64,000 nucleotides of DNA from positions 1 to 64,000 of the forward strand of contig PAIP01000056.1 of NCBI GenBank assembly GCA_002704915.1, written 5' to 3'. The stretch comes from Parvularcula sp. (lineage in GTDB: Bacteria; Pseudomonadota; Alphaproteobacteria; Caulobacterales; Parvularculaceae). The position numbers and the translations under genes were made by a program. Below the pieces are notes generated by a model. It did no database searches. It was not told where the DNA came from and was given only the letters and a program-made list of their open reading frames with translations. Of this stretch, positions 54,911 through 64,000 are shown one piece after another (within the stretch, counting starts at the first letter, position 1; each line of letters starts with the position of its first letter).

Positions 54911-55782
54911 GGCAATGCAATGTCGACCGGCAGGCCGGGGCGCAGTCCGTCCGTCTCACTCGGCCGCGCCTCGATCAGAAAAACAAGCTTTTCACGCTCA
55001 TCGAGATTGTAAATAACCGGCGGCGTGAATTGCGGCTCCGACGCCACATAGGTGACGCGGGCTTTGCGGCTGGCGGCGCAACCGTCGCAGTCGAAGCTGA
55101 TTTCGGTTCCGGGCGCAAAAGACGACAGCATTTTTCCCGGCGCATAAAAACGCAGCTTGAGATTATCCGGCGGCAACAGTGCGACGACAGGATCGCCAGC
55201 CGCAGCCACCTCCCCGGCGCGGCGGTAAATGCGCTCGACGCTGCCCGCCTCGGGCGCCGTTACGGCGAGATCATCAAGGCGCTGTTTCGCGAAACCCGCC
55301 TGCGCTTCGAATGACTGGTAATCCTCTTCCGCCGCCTGTCTCTCCGCCCGCGCCTGCTCGAGCCGCGCTTCCGCCGCCGCAAGCGCCGTGCGCTCTGTAT
55401 CGAGTCGCGCCCTGGTGGCGTATCCCTGATCGAACAGCTTTTGGGTCCGGCCGAAATCGGCGGCGGCGCGGTCGCGCTCGGCCTCAGCCTCCACCACCGC
55501 CTTGGCGAGGGAGCCGCTGTCATCCGTGCGTTTTTCAGCGGCGGAGGCCGCTGCTTCGGCCTGCTCCGCCTGATAAAGCACTCTTTCGGCCTTCATGCGG
55601 AACAAAACGTCCCCGGCCTTCACCCGGTCGCCTTCGATAACAAGAATATTGCCGACGACGCCGCTTTCCTGCGGCGCCATGTAAAGCGTTTCCGCCTCCA
55701 CATAGCCGGTGAGACGGTCGGCCGACTGGTCAGAACAACCAGTCAGATACAAAGCCGCACAAAGGAACAGAATTTTTCTCAT
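54907..55782 (-). CDS. HlyD-family membrane fusion lipoprotein
   Basis: 291 residues. The lipobox is LYLTGC (C16). Barrel-sandwich hybrid halves are at about 28-65 (VEAETLYMAPQESGVVGNILVIEGDRVKAGD) and 170-205 (AVTAPEAGSVERIYRRAGEVAAAGDPVV), separated by a coiled coil (about 68-168), then a beta-barrel region. It links the ABC-2 pump to the outer envelope, like YhiI. FDCDGCAASRK contains a CxxC that could form a disulfide. It overlaps the TetR gene by four bases. Confidence 0.92.
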   Translation of the reverse strand: MRKILFLCAALYLTGCSDQSADRLTGYVEAETLYMAPQESGVVGNILVIEGDRVKAGDVLFRMKAERVLYQAEQAEAAASAAEKRTDDSGSLAKAVVEAEAERDRAAADFGRTQKLFDQGYATRARLDTERTALAAAEARLEQARAERQAAEEDYQSFEAQAGFAKQRLDDLAVTAPEAGSVERIYRRAGEVAAAGDPVVALLPPDNLKLRFYAPGKMLSSFAPGTEISFDCDGCAASRKARVTYVASEPQFTPPVIYNLDEREKLVFLIEARPSETDGLRPGLPVDIALP

Positions 55783-56414
55783 CGCGACGCCAGCAATCCC
55801 TTCAGCAAAATATCCGTATGCGCCTTAACCCGCTCGGCAGGACTGAGCGGACCCGGATCACCATGAAGAAAGTGCGTGTACAACCCATGTACGAAAATCG
55901 GTCCAAAGAGCATGCGTGCGGCGATGCCCGGATCGCACGGGCGGAAAACGCCCTTGGCGACGCCCGCCTCGATAAGCGCGACAATTGCGCTAAGGCCCTG
56001 CTCCAGCACATTCTCGCGGTAGTACTGGGCGATGTCGGGATAGCGCGCGGCGACGGAGAGCACGATGCGCGGCACGGCCAGTTTCCGTTTGTCGTTTACA
56101 AGCGCGGTAAATGCGGCCGCAACCCTTTGCAGCGCGCCGGCCGGATCGTCCATGCCTGCTTCGGCAACCGCCCGGAGATTGCGCGCCACCGGCGCCACTT
56201 CACGCTCGATAAGACCGCGCAGGATCGCGTCCTTGCTGTCGAAATAGAGATAGACGCCAGCCTTTGAGAGCTTCGCTTTCTTCGCGACATCCTCGACCCG
56301 GGCGGCGTCAAAGCCGTCCTTCTCGAAAGTGACGAGCGCCGCATCCAGGATCTCATCGGGCCGGCTTTCCGCGCGACGGCGCCATTTCGGCTCTTCTCTG
56401 GCAGACTGACCCAT
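55779..56414 (-). CDS. TetR-family repressor of the exporter operon
   Basis: 211 residues. The N-terminal helix-turn-helix includes ILDAALVTFEKDGFDAARVEDVAKKAKLSKAGVYLYFDSKDAIL, the TetR consensus. The C-terminal ligand-binding part (about 75-211) is divergent. As first gene of the operon it probably represses itself and the pump until a ligand binds. A palindromic candidate operator lies just upstream. Confidence 0.93.
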   Translation of the reverse strand: MGQSAREEPKWRRRAESRPDEILDAALVTFEKDGFDAARVEDVAKKAKLSKAGVYLYFDSKDAILRGLIEREVAPVARNLRAVAEAGMDDPAGALQRVAAAFTALVNDKRKLAVPRIVLSVAARYPDIAQYYRENVLEQGLSAIVALIEAGVAKGVFRPCDPGIAARMLFGPIFVHGLYTHFLHGDPGPLSPAERVKAHTDILLKGLLASR

Positions 56415-56433
56415 GAGAACAACTTTAACTAAC

Positions 56434-56473
56434 TGACCAATGAGTCATATACTATGAGCGCTTAAAAAATCAA
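56434..56473 (-). promoter_or_regulatory. Exporter operon promoter with TetR-type operator
   Basis: On the minus strand, TTGATT (56473-56468) and TATATG (56451-56446) are 16 bases apart. The inverted repeat TGAC-CAATGA-GTCA (56434-56447) begins at the -10 and covers the expected start point, 20 bases before the TetR ATG. Placement is typical of TetR autoregulation; the promoter hexamers are only moderate matches. Confidence 0.55.
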
Positions 56474-56531
56474 TAAGCCGGGCCATTCCCTGTCGTGACG
56501 GCGCCCTGCGGCTCAGCGTAGACTGAGACGC

Positions 56532-57200
56532 ATGCCCCGCGATTCAGCGAATGCGATTGCGACCGAGGACCTTCTGAAGGCCTATCGGCTTGGCTATTTT
56601 CCCATGGCCCGCTCTCGCGAGGATGCAAGCGTTGTCTGGGTCCTGCCTGACGAGCGCGGGGTTATCCCTCTCGACGCGGCGCATGTTCCGAAAAAGCTGG
56701 CGCGGTTTTTAAAAACCGAGCCTTTCGAGATTCGCATCAATTCGGCCTTCACCGATGTAATGATGGCCTGCGCCGAGGCGACGAAGGCGCGGCCCGACAC
56801 CTGGATTAATGACGCCATTATCGAAGCCTATTGCGAACTCCATTTTCAGGGGCGCGCGCACTCCGTCGAATGCTGGCGCGACGGCAAACTTGTGGGCGGG
56901 CTTTACGGCGTCGTCATGGGCGCGGCCTTTTGCGGCGAAAGCATGTTCTCGCGAGAGACCAACGCATCGAAAGTCGCCATGCTGCACCTGATGGCGCGGC
57001 TCAGGATCGGCGGATTTCATTTTATCGACGCGCAATTTTCCAATGAGCATCTGGTGCAGTTCGGCCTCATCGCCATGGACGACGCCGACTATCAGCTCAT
57101 ACTGGAAAAGGCGCTGACGGCGGAGGCGGACTTCTTCGCCGCCGCGCCAGATCAATTATCGGCGACGCGGGTTTTGCAGTCGATCACCCAGACGTCATAG
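56532..57200 (+). CDS. aat: Leucyl/phenylalanyl-tRNA-protein transferase
   Basis: 222 residues. It adds Leu or Phe to the N-termini of proteins for ClpAPS degradation. Signatures: LLKAYRLGYFPMA, RSHSVECW-like AHSVECWRDGKLVGGLYGVVMGAAFCGESMFS and HFIDAQFSNEHLVQFG. Position beside the accBC block and the DUF2155 gene is usual in this class. The last 49 bases overlap the convergent DUF2155 gene. Confidence 0.95.
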   Translation: MPRDSANAIATEDLLKAYRLGYFPMARSREDASVVWVLPDERGVIPLDAAHVPKKLARFLKTEPFEIRINSAFTDVMMACAEATKARPDTWINDAIIEAYCELHFQGRAHSVECWRDGKLVGGLYGVVMGAAFCGESMFSRETNASKVAMLHLMARLRIGGFHFIDAQFSNEHLVQFGLIAMDDADYQLILEKALTAEADFFAAAPDQLSATRVLQSITQTS

Positions 57201-57781
57201 ACGGGATGTTCAAGCGCATTGAGCGCCGGCGTTGAAGCGAACATCCATCCCCGGAATATATTGACGCCCTCGGCCTGCGGCCCTTCCAGAACAACCGGCG
57301 CCGGGGCTTGCGCCTCTTGCGGTTCGAAAGAAGGTGTCTCGCCCACCGCCTCGCCGGGCAGAACGGCGAGCTCGGTCGTCTTGATTTCGTCTTCAAGGAT
57401 TTCCGGATCCTGAACTTTCAGATCGCTCTGACGGTTATCGAACTCCGTATCGAATATTTCAAGAAACGCCGTCGTTTCCGGAAACTCTTCCGGCGGGCGC
57501 TTGTCGCAAGTGCGCGGCTGAATCTCCAAAGAGCCGAAATGCGCAATCTCGTTCATCTGGATTTCAAGATCGGTGTAGCGCGCGGTGATTTTGTTCAGCG
57601 CGCGCAAGGTGACCGACACCGGCTCGCGTTCTTCCGTTTCCACAACCGTTGCAAAAGGGTCGTCCTGCGCCTGGGAGAGGATGTCCAGTTCGCTCAACTC
57701 GTCCTCAACCGCAGGCTCATCCTGCGCAACAGCAGGGGCGGACAACAGCAACAACGCCGCAAGGCCTGAAACGCAACGCAT
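57152..57781 (-). CDS. DUF2155 secreted protein with an extra acidic insert
   Basis: 209 residues. A signal peptide (about 1-19) is followed by an acidic stretch and then the DUF2155 core: VTLRALNKITARYTDLEIQMNE, GSLEIQPRTCDKRPPEEFPETTAFLEIF, and at the C-terminus FRGWMFASTPALNALEHPVYDVWVIDC. Between the second and third blocks lie about 60 residues of acidic, proline-rich sequence that I do not expect in most family members. The two conserved cysteines may form a disulfide. The function is unknown. It follows mlaD directly. Confidence 0.88.
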   Translation of the reverse strand: MRCVSGLAALLLLSAPAVAQDEPAVEDELSELDILSQAQDDPFATVVETEEREPVSVTLRALNKITARYTDLEIQMNEIAHFGSLEIQPRTCDKRPPEEFPETTAFLEIFDTEFDNRQSDLKVQDPEILEDEIKTTELAVLPGEAVGETPSFEPQEAQAPAPVVLEGPQAEGVNIFRGWMFASTPALNALEHPVYDVWVIDCKTRVADN

Positions 57782-58272
57782 TACATATCTCCCAATGGGT
57801 CGGCCTCGGCATCGTCGCCGCCATTGCCGTTGCCTGTTGTGAAGGCCTGAACGGCAAGGCTCAACAGATCCACAGACCCTTGCGTGATGGTGATGCGATC
57901 GCCTTCAACGAGCATTTCTTCCGCCGCGCCCGGCTCGATCGCGATATGCGCGCCGCCGAGAAGACCGTCCGAGGCAACCTTGGCGACAGAATCCTGCGGG
58001 ATGGCGACGCCGCGGTCGATCGCGAGCTGAACATTCGCTTCATAGGTTTGAGGATCGAGGCTGTTGCCGGCGACGGTGCCGACCTTCACCCCGGCGATCC
58101 TCACTTCCGCGCCGACCTTGACGCCATCGACGCGACCGAAAACAGCGCCGACGCGATAATGGTCGCGCCCCACGCCCTTGCCGCTAACCCCATAGGCATA
58201 AGCGAGAAAACCCGCCGCCACGGCGATGACAATGGCTCCGACAATGGTTTCGAAAACTCCGGCGCGGCTCAT
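57781..58272 (-). CDS. mlaD: MlaD-type MCE-domain protein
   Basis: 163 residues. An N-terminal membrane helix (about 8-27) anchors one MCE domain (about 38-118; YRVGAVFGRVDGVKVGAEVRIAGVKVGTV and KVASDGLLGGAHIAIEPG), followed by a short helical tail. Such proteins form the periplasmic hexamer of the Mla lipid-transport system. Its ATP-binding and permease partners are not in the window. It shares a base with the DUF2155 start and sits 29 bases after the NDUFA12-like gene. Confidence 0.92.
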   Translation of the reverse strand: MSRAGVFETIVGAIVIAVAAGFLAYAYGVSGKGVGRDHYRVGAVFGRVDGVKVGAEVRIAGVKVGTVAGNSLDPQTYEANVQLAIDRGVAIPQDSVAKVASDGLLGGAHIAIEPGAAEEMLVEGDRITITQGSVDLLSLAVQAFTTGNGNGGDDAEADPLGDM

Positions 58273-58301
58273 GGGTCAGCCTCCCCTTTATCTGTCAGGC
58301 C

Positions 58302-58712
58302 TTAAGCGCTTTCGGGCGTCCAGGCCTCGTAATCGTCATTCACATCGGCCGGCCCGCCCGGGCGCGACAGGCTGCCCTTCGGGTGATAGGCGAGCGGCGT
58401 GCCCGTCATGTTCGGCAAATGATCCTTCTCGAAGGCGCGGCGCGTCAAGGGCGCGACCGTGGGCGCTTCCTCAAAAGTGTGATGCAGCCAGCCATGCCAG
58501 TCCGGAGGCACGCGCGAAGCCTCGGCGACGCCATGATAGACGACCCAGCGCCGGCGGCGCTTGCCGTCGCTGCCAGGCAGGCTCGGCTCTTTTTCCTCGA
58601 AATAGCGGTTTCCCTGCTCATCCGTCCCCACCAGGCGCGCGCCCTTGCTCCACAGGGTGAAGGAGGTGCCGAAGGTGGTCGAATTCCACCAGGTAAAAAG
58701 CTGCGAAAACAT
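58302..58712 (-). CDS. NDUFA12-family NADH:ubiquinone oxidoreductase subunit
   Basis: 136 residues. Family motifs: LVGTDEQGNRYFEEK, RRRRWVVYHGVAEASRVPPDWHGWLHHT and the proline-rich C-terminus YHPKGSL. This supernumerary complex I subunit is kept in Alphaproteobacteria and mitochondria, and is a good marker of the class. It is divergent from nrdJ. Confidence 0.95.
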   Translation of the reverse strand: MFSQLFTWWNSTTFGTSFTLWSKGARLVGTDEQGNRYFEEKEPSLPGSDGKRRRRWVVYHGVAEASRVPPDWHGWLHHTFEEAPTVAPLTRRAFEKDHLPNMTGTPLAYHPKGSLSRPGGPADVNDDYEAWTPESA

Positions 58713-58980
58713 GCAAGGATTCCCGAATCTCCGGGGCTCATACTAGCCCCCTGTCGCGGCGCGAATATGGCGCCCGTCGCCGGGCCCCGCAAGAGACTGC
58801 GCCCTCCGCCTCCCACAGGCGCTTTTCCCTTGAAATCAGGGGAAAATTAGCCGACCCCCCAAAAGGAGACGGAGCCTCGCGCAGGGAAGCGGGCCGGCCC
58901 AGTGGAGCCGGGCCGCTTGAATGTCTATATTACGCCCTGGGCGCGGCGGCGGCGCCTGAGGCTCCGAAGGACGAGAAAAG

Positions 58981-61900
58981 ATGCGCATTGAGCGGCGATT
59001 TACGGAAAATTCAGGCGCGCCTTATGGCGGCGCCGTTTTCCGGCGCGCCGATTCGGAAATCCGCACGCTCGTCGGCGAGATCATATTCGAAATGCGCGAT
59101 CTGGAGGTTCCAAAAAGCTGGAGCCAGACCGCGGTCGATATCCTCGCCCAGAAATATCTGAGAAAGGCCGGCGTTCCCGCCTTCACAAAGCGGGTCAAGG
59201 AAAAGGGCGTGCCTCAATCCCTGCAAAGGTCCATGCCCGATATCGCCGCCCTTGCAAAACTTCCCGCCGAGGAACGCTACGGGCCGGAGACCTCCGCCAA
59301 GCAGGTTTTCGACCGGATGGCTGGGGCCTGGGCCTATTGGGGCTGGAAAGGCGGCTATTTCGACGACGAGGACGCCGCCCTCGCCTTCATGGACGAAATG
59401 CGCGCCATGCTGGCGCGCCAGATCGGCGCCCCGAACTCCCCGCAATGGTTCAACACCGGTTTGCATTGGGCCTATGGAATCGACGCCGCGGGACAGGGCC
59501 ACTTTTATGTGGACCACGAGACAGGCGCGCTCATGGAGTCCGACAGCGCTTATGAACGCCCGCAACCCCATGCCTGTTTCATCCAGTCCGTCGATGACAG
59601 CCTCACCGGCGATGGCGGCGTCATGGATTTGTGGAAGCGCGAGGCGCTCCTCTTCAAATACGGCTCCGGGTCCGGCACCAATTTTTCGACAATCCGCGGC
59701 GCGGACGAACCGCTGTCGAGCGGCGGCAAAAGCTCAGGCCTTTTGAGTTTCCTGAAGGTCGGCGACGCTGCGGCGGGCGCTGTTAAATCCGGCGGCACCA
59801 CCCGCCGCGCCGCAAAGATGGTCGTCGTCGACGCCGATCACCCGGATATTGAAGATTTCGTCTCCTGGAAGACGCGCGAAGAAGAAAAAGTCGCCGCCCT
59901 CGTCACCGGCTCGCGCATTCACGCCCTACACCTGCCCCGCATTCTTGAAGCCTGCTGGCGCGGAAAGGACAAGGGCAGCGATGACGCGCAGACGCGGTTC
60001 GACCCGAAAGAGAACCCGGCGCTAAAAGCCGCCATCAAGGATGCAAAGAAAGCCTTCGTCCCCGACGCATCGATCCGGCGAGTGATCGATTTTGCGCGCC
60101 AGGGCTATCGTCGCATCGATGTGGAGACGTTTGATCTCGACTGGGATTCCGAAGGCTATCGCAGCGTATCGGGTCAAAACGCCAATAATTCCGTCAGGGT
60201 CACCGACGGGTTTTTAAAAGCCGTCAATGACGACGCCTCATGGTCCCTGACCCGCCGCACCGACGGCGAGGCGATGAAGACCATCCGCGCCCGCGCGCTG
60301 TGGAGCAATATTTGTTCGGCGGCCTGGACCTGCGCCGATCCGGGCTTGCAATTCCACGACACGATCAATGCGTGGCACACCTGCCCCGCGGGCGGGGAAA
60401 TCCGCGCCTCCAATCCGTGCTCGGAATATATGTTCCTCGACGACACGGCCTGCAATCTCGCCTCCCTGAACCTTCTGAAGTTCAAGACCGAGACGGGCTT
60501 TGACGCAGACCTCTTCGAACATGCCTGCCGGTTATGGACGCTGACCCTCGAAATCTCCGTCCTGATGGCGCAATATCCGGCGGCGGAAATCGCCCGCCGG
60601 TCTTACGAGTACAGAACCCTCGGCCTCGGCTTCGCCAATCTCGGCGGGCTGTTGATGTCCTCGGGACTTGCCTATGACAGCGAGGAAGGGCGCGCCGTCG
60701 CCGCCGGCGTCTCCGCGCTGATGACCGGCGCCGCCTATCGCGCCTCGGCCGAAATGGCCTCCGTCGCAGGGCCCTTCCCGAAATTCGCCGACAATCGCGA
60801 GGCCATGCTGCGCGTCCTGCGCAATCATCGCCGCGCCTCATGCGGCACGGCCATCGGCGGCGCCTTTGAAGGGCTCTCTGTCGAGCCCGCACAATTCGAC
60901 GCCAGCGCCTGTCCCTGGAATGAAGTGACGGAAGCGGCCCGGCGCGTCTGGAACGAGGCCTATGAACTCGGCGCCATCAACGGCTTCCGCAATGCGCAGG
61001 TCACCGTCGTCGCCCCGACGGGCACCATCGGGCTTGTGATGGATTGCGACACCACCGGCATCGAACCCGACTTTGCGCTCGTCAAATTCAAAAAGCTCGC
61101 CGGCGGCGGATTGTGGAAGATCGTCAACCGCTCCGTTCCCGCCGCGCTGAAGGCGCTCGGCTATACGGACTCTGAAATCGAAGACATCGGTCACTACGCC
61201 GCCGGGCGCGGCACGCTCGAAGACGCGCCGGGCGTTTGTCTTGACGATCTGCGCCGCGAAGGCTTCGAAGACCGCCACATCAAGGCGCTGGAAGAACGCC
61301 TGAAAACCACCTTCGATCTCACTTACGCGTTCACGCCGCAGGCGCTGGGCGAGGATTTCTGTATCCATGTGCTCGGCATGCATGAAAGCGACCTCGCGCT
61401 CACCGGCTATGAGGTCCTGCAATATCTCGGCTTTTCCGATGAAGAGATACATCAGGCCAATCTCTTCTGCTGCGGGGCGATGACCGTGGAAGGCGCGCCG
61501 CATCTGAAAGAAGAACATTACCCCGTCTTCGATTGCGCCAATCCGTGCGGACGAATCGGGACGCGCGCGCTTTCGGTTGAGGCGCATCTGAAAATGATGG
61601 CGGCGGCGCAACCTTTCATTTCCGGCGCGATTTCAAAGACCGTCAACCTGCCCAATTACGCCAGCATCGGCGACTGCGCGAAGGCTTATATGCTCGCCTG
61701 GCGCATGGGACTGAAATCCATCGCGCTTTACCGCGACGGCTCGAAACTGTCGCAGCCCTTGGCCGCCGCACTCCTCGCCGCCGATACGGACGAAGAGGAA
61801 GACGATTTACAGGAAGAAATCGCCGCGGCGCCGGCGGCGGAAAAATCCAAGATCGTCGCCGAGCGCATTGTCGAGCGTATCATTGAGCGAACGCCGGGCC

Positions 61901-62730
61901 GCCGGCGCCTTCCTGACCGGCGCAAGGGCTATATCCAGAAGGCTATTGTCGGCGGACACAAGGTCTATCTACACACTGGCGAATTCGACGACGGTGAACT
62001 CGGCGAAGTCTTTATCGACATGCACAAGGAAGGCGCCGCCTTCCGCTCGCTCATGAACAATTTCGCCATCGCCGTCTCGCTCGGTCTGCAATATGGCGTG
62101 CCGCTGGAAGAATTCGTCGACGCCTATGTCTTCACCCGCTTCGAGCCGGCGGGCCCCGTTCAGGGCAACGATCAGATCAAGAATGCGACGTCGATCCTCG
62201 ATTACATCTTCCGCGAACTGGCGATCTCTTATCTCGGCCGCGCCGACCTTGCTCACGTGCATCCCGATGAGAGCGCGGTCGACGCCATTGGCCGCGGCGT
62301 CAGCGAGGAAAAAACACAGGCCGATGCGACCAAGCTGATCTCCAAAGGCTTCTCCCGCTCCACCGTCACCGACAATCTCGTCATCCTTCGCGGTGGCGAC
62401 TTCGACCGGCTTCGGCATTCGGCGGAGGAAGCCCATGGCGCCGATGAGGCCGAAGAGGAAGACGATATCGACGTCGATATCGAGGACATCGAGGAAGCAG
62501 TACGCGCGGAAAGCCCGGCCGAAATCGAAGACCAGATCGCAAAGCTTGCCGACGCGGTAAACCAGAAAGCGCCGCGCGGGGTTCTGGCGACGCCCGGCAA
62601 CGCCCGGCAGGAAGCGCGGATCAAGGGTTATGAAGGCGACGCCTGTGCGGAATGTGGCCAGTTCACCCTGGTGCGCAACGGCGCCTGCCTCAAATGCGAA
62701 AGCTGCGGTGCGTCTTCCGGCTGTTCTTAA
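58981..62730 (+). CDS. nrdJ: Adenosylcobalamin-dependent (class II) ribonucleotide reductase
   Basis: 1249 residues. The catalytic barrel shows [21 protein letters not shown] with the active-site NPCSE at 478-482, [21 protein letters not shown], and [12 protein letters not shown]. The C-terminal part has an acidic linker (about 1150-1185) and ends in a cysteine-rich tail, CAECGQ...CLKCESCG...C, likely a zinc ribbon and/or thiol-relay tail. It reduces ribonucleotides using B12, with no oxygen requirement. I did not find a cobalamin riboswitch (B12 box) in the 268-base leader; TATATT at 58926-58931 is a possible -10 with a poor -35. Confidence 0.96.
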   Translation: MRIERRFTENSGAPYGGAVFRRADSEIRTLVGEIIFEMRDLEVPKSWSQTAVDILAQKYLRKAGVPAFTKRVKEKGVPQSLQRSMPDIAALAKLPAEERYGPETSAKQVFDRMAGAWAYWGWKGGYFDDEDAALAFMDEMRAMLARQIGAPNSPQWFNTGLHWAYGIDAAGQGHFYVDHETGALMESDSAYERPQPHACFIQSVDDSLTGDGGVMDLWKREALLFKYGSGSGTNFSTIRGADEPLSSGGKSSGLLSFLKVGDAAAGAVKSGGTTRRAAKMVVVDADHPDIEDFVSWKTREEEKVAALVTGSRIHALHLPRILEACWRGKDKGSDDAQTRFDPKENPALKAAIKDAKKAFVPDASIRRVIDFARQGYRRIDVETFDLDWDSEGYRSVSGQNANNSVRVTDGFLKAVNDDASWSLTRRTDGEAMKTIRARALWSNICSAAWTCADPGLQFHDTINAWHTCPAGGEIRASNPCSEYMFLDDTACNLASLNLLKFKTETGFDADLFEHACRLWTLTLEISVLMAQYPAAEIARRSYEYRTLGLGFANLGGLLMSSGLAYDSEEGRAVAAGVSALMTGAAYRASAEMASVAGPFPKFADNREAMLRVLRNHRRASCGTAIGGAFEGLSVEPAQFDASACPWNEVTEAARRVWNEAYELGAINGFRNAQVTVVAPTGTIGLVMDCDTTGIEPDFALVKFKKLAGGGLWKIVNRSVPAALKALGYTDSEIEDIGHYAAGRGTLEDAPGVCLDDLRREGFEDRHIKALEERLKTTFDLTYAFTPQALGEDFCIHVLGMHESDLALTGYEVLQYLGFSDEEIHQANLFCCGAMTVEGAPHLKEEHYPVFDCANPCGRIGTRALSVEAHLKMMAAAQPFISGAISKTVNLPNYASIGDCAKAYMLAWRMGLKSIALYRDGSKLSQPLAAALLAADTDEEEDDLQEEIAAAPAAEKSKIVAERIVERIIERTPGRRRLPDRRKGYIQKAIVGGHKVYLHTGEFDDGELGEVFIDMHKEGAAFRSLMNNFAIAVSLGLQYGVPLEEFVDAYVFTRFEPAGPVQGNDQIKNATSILDYIFRELAISYLGRADLAHVHPDESAVDAIGRGVSEEKTQADATKLISKGFSRSTVTDNLVILRGGDFDRLRHSAEEAHGADEAEEEDDIDVDIEDIEEAVRAESPAEIEDQIAKLADAVNQKAPRGVLATPGNARQEARIKGYEGDACAECGQFTLVRNGACLKCESCGASSGCS

Positions 62731-62741
62731 CGCGCGGTTAA
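62727..62741. promoter_or_regulatory. Exact TTAA-N7-TTAA site (possible CtrA box)
   Basis: TTAA-CGCGCGG-TTAA overlaps the nrdJ stop codon and fits the CtrA consensus on all eight fixed bases. It also forms a TTAAC/GTTAA inverted repeat. It lies about 280 bases upstream of the pentapeptide-repeat gene, in a 293-base spacer with no other feature I can name. No start site is apparent at the usual distance, so function is uncertain. Confidence 0.35.
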
Positions 62742-63023
62742 GATCCGCCTCCCCCCAGAGCCTGAACGAACATACTGCAATGGAACAATATTCGAGATAA
62801 TCAGGCGCCAGTCAGCTCCGGCGCGATACGGCGTCAGGCTCTTATTTCTTTATTTTAGAGCCCAAGACGCATGGTGTTCGGGGCGGACGCACGTCTGACA
62901 AACTTCCTTTGCTGCTCTTTGATGAATAGCCGTTTGGGCTCTGACAATTCGAATTTTATCCTTAATCGGACGTTGACGGGCGCCGGCATAGTCTGCAGGG
63001 GACGAAGTTCGGAGAGTCTCGCG

Positions 63024-63872
63024 ATGAAGTTAGTCGCGCTCATACTTGTTTTACTGATCGCCGTGATGTCGTTGATTACGACCATCACGCCTGGCTCGCG
63101 CCGGTACAACCAACCCAACCCCGTCGCCGAGATCGGCAAGGAAATCGCCAAGCCGCTGGCGCAGGTCGACCAGATCGGGCCTGAGCTTGAAAAAGTGCTC
63201 GACGGCGCCGGCGTCAAATTGCCCGCCCTTTCCGGTTCCAAGGCCGCAAAAGAAGATCTCAAACATGTGGCGCAGGACTTCACGGGTCAGGCGTTTTCAA
63301 ATCAGGATTTGCCTAAGTCGAATTTCGCAAGCTCTTATCTTTCTGAGGCCCAGTTCAACGAGGCTCTGCTTGACGGCGCCAGCCTTGAAGGCGCCACGGG
63401 CAAGGGCGTCAACTTCAAGGGCGCGCGCATGGCGAAATCCAATCTCAACGCCGTTATGTTTGTCGACAGCGATTTCTCGGGCGCCGAATTGCGCGAGACG
63501 AAAGCGCGCGCCGGCAATTTCTCCGGCGGCAAGTTTGTCGATGCTGATCTTTCTTTCTCAAGCCTCGCTGGCGCCAATCTGTCGAACGCCGATTTTCGCG
63601 CCGCCTATGCGACCGGCGCTTCATTCCACAGCGCCAATGCAGCCGACGCTCAATTCATCGGCGCCGATCTCACGGGCGTTCGCTTTATCAATGCGTCGCT
63701 CGCCAAGGCGAATTTCGCCGGCGCCAATGTCAAAGCCGCCGACTTCACCGGAGCGAAAATTCACGGCGCGGATCTCTCCGCCGCTGTCAATCTGACCAGC
63801 GAACAGCTCGCCGGCGCCTGCGCATCGGGAGACACGAAGCTGCCGGAAGGCGTCACCGCCCCGCGCTGTTAA
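63024..63872 (+). CDS. Membrane-anchored pentapeptide-repeat protein
   Basis: 282 residues. An N-terminal membrane helix (about 3-22, VALILVLLIAVMSLITTI) is followed by a helical linker and then pentapeptide repeats from about 85 to 255 with the A(D/N)LXX rhythm: FSNQDLPKSNFASSYLSEAQ, SLAGANLSNADFRAAYATGA, FAGANVKAADFTGAKIHGAD. The product is a right-handed quadrilateral beta-helix on a membrane anchor, probably periplasmic. Its function is unknown. The ATG at 63024 is preceded by GGAGAG; a longer upstream frame to 62871 lacks support. Confidence 0.88.
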   Translation: MKLVALILVLLIAVMSLITTITPGSRRYNQPNPVAEIGKEIAKPLAQVDQIGPELEKVLDGAGVKLPALSGSKAAKEDLKHVAQDFTGQAFSNQDLPKSNFASSYLSEAQFNEALLDGASLEGATGKGVNFKGARMAKSNLNAVMFVDSDFSGAELRETKARAGNFSGGKFVDADLSFSSLAGANLSNADFRAAYATGASFHSANAADAQFIGADLTGVRFINASLAKANFAGANVKAADFTGAKIHGADLSAAVNLTSEQLAGACASGDTKLPEGVTAPRC

Positions 63873-63886
63873 AACTCTGCTGCAAA

Positions 63887-64000
63887 TTATCCACGTTGCT
63901 GATCGTCGCGGTCTTCGCGGATTGTCGTGGCGTCGAGCGCATCGAGCACAGCCAGCGCAACGGCGCTGTATCCGCCGGAAGAGTGGGCCGACATGGACGG
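63887..64000 (-). CDS. 3' end of an unidentified gene (partial)
   Basis: A minus-strand frame enters from the right edge and ends at TAA 63889-63887. The visible part reads SAHSSGGYSAVALAVLDALD followed by a charged tail (REDRDDQQRG). Open reading and good codon use up to the edge suggest the C-terminus of a real protein, convergent with the pentapeptide-repeat gene. Too little is visible to name it. Confidence 0.5.
   Translation of the reverse strand, partial: PSMSAHSSGGYSAVALAVLDALDATTIREDRDDQQRG

Noticed and set aside
58713-58980. Cobalamin riboswitch before nrdJ
   Set aside because: Looked for because B12 enzymes often have one, but no B12 box or expected core could be recognised.

Overview
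The window looks like an ordinary, gene-dense stretch of an alphaproteobacterial chromosome of moderately high GC. Support comes from family content and gene order: the NDUFA12 - MlaD - DUF2155 trio facing aat, the aroQ-accB-accC block, a very long B12-dependent ribonucleotide reductase, a SUF operon headed by an Rrf2 regulator and containing two cysteine desulfurases, and the intergenic hairpin repeats common in this class. A Caulobacterales / Hyphomonadales / Parvularculales type host fits (a FliO-like gene, a bactofilin, possible CtrA boxes), but the genus cannot be set from sequence alone. I saw no rRNA, tRNA, transposase, prophage or CRISPR array.

Region 1 (about 1-10.9 kb). A TfoX-like gene in repeat-rich flanks is followed by a minus-strand SUF operon read from 10757 down to 1137: Rrf2 regulator, NifS-like desulfurase, sufB, five extra genes (membrane-anchored cupin, small helical protein, RidA-family lipoprotein, NTF2-like lipoprotein, tiny lipoprotein), sufC, sufD, sufS, sufT, an AT-rich membrane-protein gene and sufA. 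A good sigma70-type promoter overlapped by an IscR-type box lies in front of the regulator.

Region 2 (about 11-30 kb). Housekeeping genes: alpha/beta hydrolase, accA, a XerD-type recombinase, a large secreted protein of unknown function, aroK-aroB, a CorC-like CBS membrane protein, an MFS exporter, anmK, tyrS, a very large AsmA/YhdP-like envelope protein, a Bcp peroxiredoxin, a DUF455 protein, and an overlapping M23 peptidase-bactofilin pair closed by a strong terminator.

Region 3 (about 30-44.5 kb). An orphan FliO-like gene and a glycosyltransferase-deacetylase fusion face a nine-gene plus-strand exopolysaccharide locus (33871-44344). Its genes match, in order, the set usually found beside exosortase A: priming sugar transferase, short export lipoprotein, chain-length protein, tyrosine autokinase, outer-membrane barrel, ExeA-like ATPase, DUF3473 deacetylase, FemAB protein and glycosyltransferase. 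No exosortase, Wzx or Wzy is present in the window.

Region 4 (44.5-64 kb). clpB has a recognisable heat-shock promoter. Then come a DUF4386 membrane protein, a secreted metallo-beta-lactamase-fold hydrolase, thiS-thiG, aroQ-accB-accC, a four-gene TetR/HlyD/ABC-2 exporter operon with a likely operator, aat, the DUF2155/MlaD/NDUFA12 genes, nrdJ, a membrane-anchored pentapeptide-repeat protein, and the 3' end of an unidentified gene at the right edge. The points most worth a second look are the envelope cassette inside the SUF operon, the glycosyltransferase-WalW fusion next to an exosortase-less EPS locus, and the regulatory sites at suf, EPS, clpB and the exporter.
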